The position numbers were made by a program, and so were the translations under genes. From Bacteroidota bacterium (GTDB lineage: Bacteria > Pseudomonadota > Alphaproteobacteria > Puniceispirillales > Puniceispirillaceae), in contig JAACDV010000219.1 in NCBI GenBank assembly GCA_009936825.1, positions 1 through 7,448 of the forward strand: a DNA stretch of 7,448 nucleotides. The letters run 5' to 3'. Of the stretch, positions 5,950 through 7,448 are shown piece after piece. A model generated the notes under the pieces. The model was not told where the DNA came from and did not search any database. It saw nothing but the letters and a program-made list of their open reading frames with translations. Position 1 is the first letter of the stretch; each line of letters opens with the position of its first letter.

Positions 5950-6145
5950 TTTTTGGTTTAGCGCGTTGAATTCGCCGGTGTGCCTCCCTCTAGAGCATAT
6001 GACACCACCAAAACGGGGCCAACATTGGGATCAGTTCCGGGGCCTTGATCAGCGCTCCATTGGGTTGCATCCCGCAGGACCGCGTTTCTGGCGCCAGCTT
6101 ACCTAGGCGACCTGCAATCGGGGTGCATAAGGTGGAGACAATTCC
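5913..6145 (+). promoter_or_regulatory. Long structured 5' leader of mraZ (UpsM-like candidate)
   Basis: From the candidate start near 5913, about 230 nt precede mraZ without a coding frame. Pairings that I can draw include TTTTGGT (5951-5957) with ACCAAAA (6007-6013), GGTGT (5977-5981) with ACACC (6002-6006), GATCA (6029-6033) with TGATC (6046-6050), and a strong stem at 6066-6127. In Rhodobacter sphaeroides the dcw cluster has an unusually long leader that yields the sRNA UpsM; that is established there. Homology here is inferred only from position and length, not from sequence comparison. Confidence 0.4.
6066..6127 (+). promoter_or_regulatory. Stable stem-loop directly before the mraZ ribosome binding site
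   Basis: TGCATCCC (6066-6073) pairs with GGGGTGCA (6120-6127) with one G-U pair, and GCAGG (6074-6078) pairs with CCTGC (6111-6115), leaving a four-base AATC bulge on the 3' side. This gives 13 pairs closing a 32-nt loop that can fold further (CGCC 6092-6095 with GGCG 6106-6109). The stem ends one base before the AAGGTGGAG Shine-Dalgarno at 6129-6137. No T run follows, so it is not a standard terminator; a translational control or RNA-processing role is inferred. Confidence 0.6.
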
Positions 6146-6625
6146 GTGGATCTTTTTCTGTCCACATTCGAGAACCGCATTGATAAAAAGGGTCGGCTTT
6201 CTGTGCCGGCGCCTTTCCGTGCGGTTTTGGAACGGCGGCGTGATCCCCTATATCTGTTCAAATCCCTGACCGAACCCTGCCTTGAGGGGTGCGGGCCTGA
6301 GCGTATCGGCCAGATTGTCGACGCAATTGACACGATGGACAGCCTGTCCGCCGAAGTTGCAACTTTGCAAACGATGCTGTCGAGCGCGCAGGAAATGAAA
6401 CTGGACGGCGAAGGCCGCATTATGCTGTCGACTGATTTCATGGTGTTTGCCGAGTTGGATGATCTTGCGCTTTACTCTGGTATTGGACGGTCTTTCCAAA
6501 TCTGGTTGCCAGCGCGTTATCGCAACCGCGAAGCCGAAGCCCGCTCGCGCGCTAAAACCGATGGAATGCCAAGCTTGCGGCTGGGAGGTCGCCGCCCCCC
6601 TGATAATGCCAGCGGAGAGCGCTAA
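6146..6625 (+). CDS. mraZ: Transcriptional regulator MraZ
   Basis: This 159-aa DNA-binding protein heads the dcw cluster and is known to repress it by binding TGGGN repeats upstream of its own gene. It carries two SpoVT-AbrB-like half-domains: residues about 4-50 (FLSTFENRIDKKGRLSVPAPFR) and about 86-128 (LDGEGRIMLSTDFMVFAELDDLALYSGIGRSFQIWLPARY). The DKKGR and DGEGR motifs mark the two repeats. A basic, disordered tail (about 129-159) follows; length is within the family range. The start is GTG at 6146, supported by AAGGTGGAG (6129-6137) and the family-typical N-terminus. The operator array at 5905-5949 supports autoregulation. The TAA stop overlaps the rsmH ATG (TAATG), so translation is likely coupled. 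Confidence 0.95.
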   Translation: MDLFLSTFENRIDKKGRLSVPAPFRAVLERRRDPLYLFKSLTEPCLEGCGPERIGQIVDAIDTMDSLSAEVATLQTMLSSAQEMKLDGEGRIMLSTDFMVFAELDDLALYSGIGRSFQIWLPARYRNREAEARSRAKTDGMPSLRLGGRRPPDNASGER

Positions 6626-7448
6626 TGGATCGGGCGCACTCACAGCATCAGGCTCTTCATCTGCCGGTGCTTTTGCACGAAGTTACCGCCGCCCTTTGCC
6701 CTGCTGACAACGCTATTTTTCTGGATGCAACTTTTGGCGATGGCGGATACACGCGCGCGCTTCTTGAGGCGGCGGACTGTGTGGTGATCGCCGTTGACCG
6801 TGACCCCGATGCAATCGCGCGCGGCGCCGCGCTGGAACAGGAGTTTGGCGCGCGTTTGCAGCTTCGTATGGGCTGCTTTTCAGAAATTGAGAACCTTGCC
6901 GGACCCGATACCCGCCTTGACGGAATCGCCTTTGATCTTGGCGTTTGCTCAACCCAGCTTGATCAGGCTGAGCGCGGCTTTTCCTTCCGGCTGGACGGAC
7001 CGCTGGATATGCGGATGTCAAAATCAGGCGAAAGCGCCGCCGATGTCGTAATGCAGCTGGATGAATTTGATCTGGCGAAAATTCTCTGGGAATATGGCGA
7101 AGAGCGCGCCTCGCGGCGGATTGCACGCGCTATCATTCGCGCCCGCCTTGAGGCCCCGATTACCACCACCGGCCAACTGGCCAAAATTATTCGCGCGGTT
7201 ATGCCATCACAGCGCCCGGGCCAGATAGACCCGGCAACGCGAAGCTTTCAGGCCTTGCGGATTTACGTCAACCGCGAGTTGGGCGAAATCGAAGACGGGC
7301 TAGTCGCCGCCGAAGCAATGCTGAAACCCGGCGGTATTCTGGCTGTTGTGTCATTTCATTCTCTGGAAGACCGCATCGTAAAGCGGTTTCTGAGTAGCCG
7401 CAGTAGCGGTGCCACCCGCCCTTCGCGGCATCTTCCCGAAATCGAAGG
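6625..7448 (+). CDS. rsmH: 16S rRNA m4C1402 methyltransferase RsmH (partial, 3' end outside window)
   Basis: This SAM-dependent enzyme (older name MraW) methylates N4 of C1402 in the 16S rRNA decoding centre. The open frame runs from the ATG at 6625 to the window edge, 274 full codons, without a stop; roughly 30-60 residues are probably missing. Motifs in order: PVLLHEV (14-20), SAM motif I DATFGDGGYT (34-43), AVDRDP (56-61), then GIAFDLGVCSTQLDQAERGFSF, DGPLDMRMS, IDPATRSFQALRIYVNRELGE and VVSFHSLEDRIVKRF, all diagnostic of RsmH. The first start codon overlaps the mraZ stop by one base, the usual dcw order. Division genes such as ftsL and ftsI would be expected next, which cannot be seen here. 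It shares the mraZ promoter and leader. Confidence 0.96.
   Translation, partial: MDRAHSQHQALHLPVLLHEVTAALCPADNAIFLDATFGDGGYTRALLEAADCVVIAVDRDPDAIARGAALEQEFGARLQLRMGCFSEIENLAGPDTRLDGIAFDLGVCSTQLDQAERGFSFRLDGPLDMRMSKSGESAADVVMQLDEFDLAKILWEYGEERASRRIARAIIRARLEAPITTTGQLAKIIRAVMPSQRPGQIDPATRSFQALRIYVNRELGEIEDGLVAAEAMLKPGGILAVVSFHSLEDRIVKRFLSSRSSGATRPSRHLPEIE

Larger units (their letters stand above)
5641..6145. other. Long non-coding interval between rnpB and mraZ
   Basis: About 500 bp contain no credible protein gene on either strand. The content, left to right, is: a terminator-like structure with a T8 run (5705-5768); an AT-rich stretch (about 5756-5905) with A and T tracts that may act as an UP element; a promoter candidate (5875-5906); phased MraZ boxes (5905-5949); and a GC-richer structured leader to the mraZ ribosome binding site (5950-6137). 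Open frames that cross this region lack a Shine-Dalgarno, lack protein-like composition, or overlap rnpB or mraZ in another frame. Confidence 0.8.

Noticed and set aside
6045..6269. 74-aa plus-strand open frame in the mraZ leader as a possible leader peptide
   Set aside because: It begins at TTG without a Shine-Dalgarno and runs deep into mraZ in another frame, unlike an attenuator peptide.
1..7448. Mobile element, defence or secretion system hidden in the window
   Set aside because: No transposase, integrase, restriction, toxin or phage motifs are seen, no terminal repeats, and gene order reads as core chromosome.

Overview
This window looks like ordinary chromosome from an alphaproteobacterium of moderate GC content. 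The support is the protein style: a PlsC with HX4E and FPQGTR motifs, RsmH with an IDPATRSFQALRI motif, a TerB plus J-domain protein, and Uup. There is also a class A RNase P RNA and the start of a dcw (division and cell wall) cluster. The order cannot be fixed by eye; Rhodobacterales or a Rhodospirillales/SAR116-like lineage both fit. I see no insertion sequence, phage gene, CRISPR array or tRNA.

Region 1 (1-1651, minus strand) is a compact likely operon, in transcription order: PlsC-type acyltransferase, a cysteine-rich DUF2237 protein, a 67-aa soluble protein with a near-perfect Shine-Dalgarno, and a 66-aa single-span membrane protein. Region 2 (1727-2340) holds a 116-aa protein of unknown function (plus strand), divergent from plsC, and a TusA-family sulfur carrier (minus strand) convergent with it. 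Region 3 (2467-5185, plus strand) is a two-gene operon: a DjlA-like membrane-anchored J-protein and, one base later, the ABC-F ATPase Uup.

Region 4 (5195-5640) is rnpB with its own sigma70-like promoter squeezed between uup and the RNA. The predicted transcription start falls on the first base of the P1 helix. Region 5 (5641-6145) is about 500 bp without a protein gene. It holds a terminator-like element, an AT-rich stretch, a promoter candidate, five TGGG-type MraZ boxes spaced exactly 10 bp apart, and a structured leader of about 230 nt. That leader resembles in layout the extended dcw leader and UpsM sRNA of Rhodobacter. Region 6 (6146-7448) is mraZ overlapping rsmH, which runs off the window edge; these begin the dcw cluster.

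The genes together cover membrane phospholipid synthesis, sulfur transfer, chaperoning and ribosome-associated ATPase activity, tRNA 5' processing, and control of division/cell-wall genes. I found no convincing undescribed multi-gene system. The most interesting material is regulatory: the five-box MraZ operator and the structured mraZ leader, with possible occlusion of the mraZ ribosome binding site.
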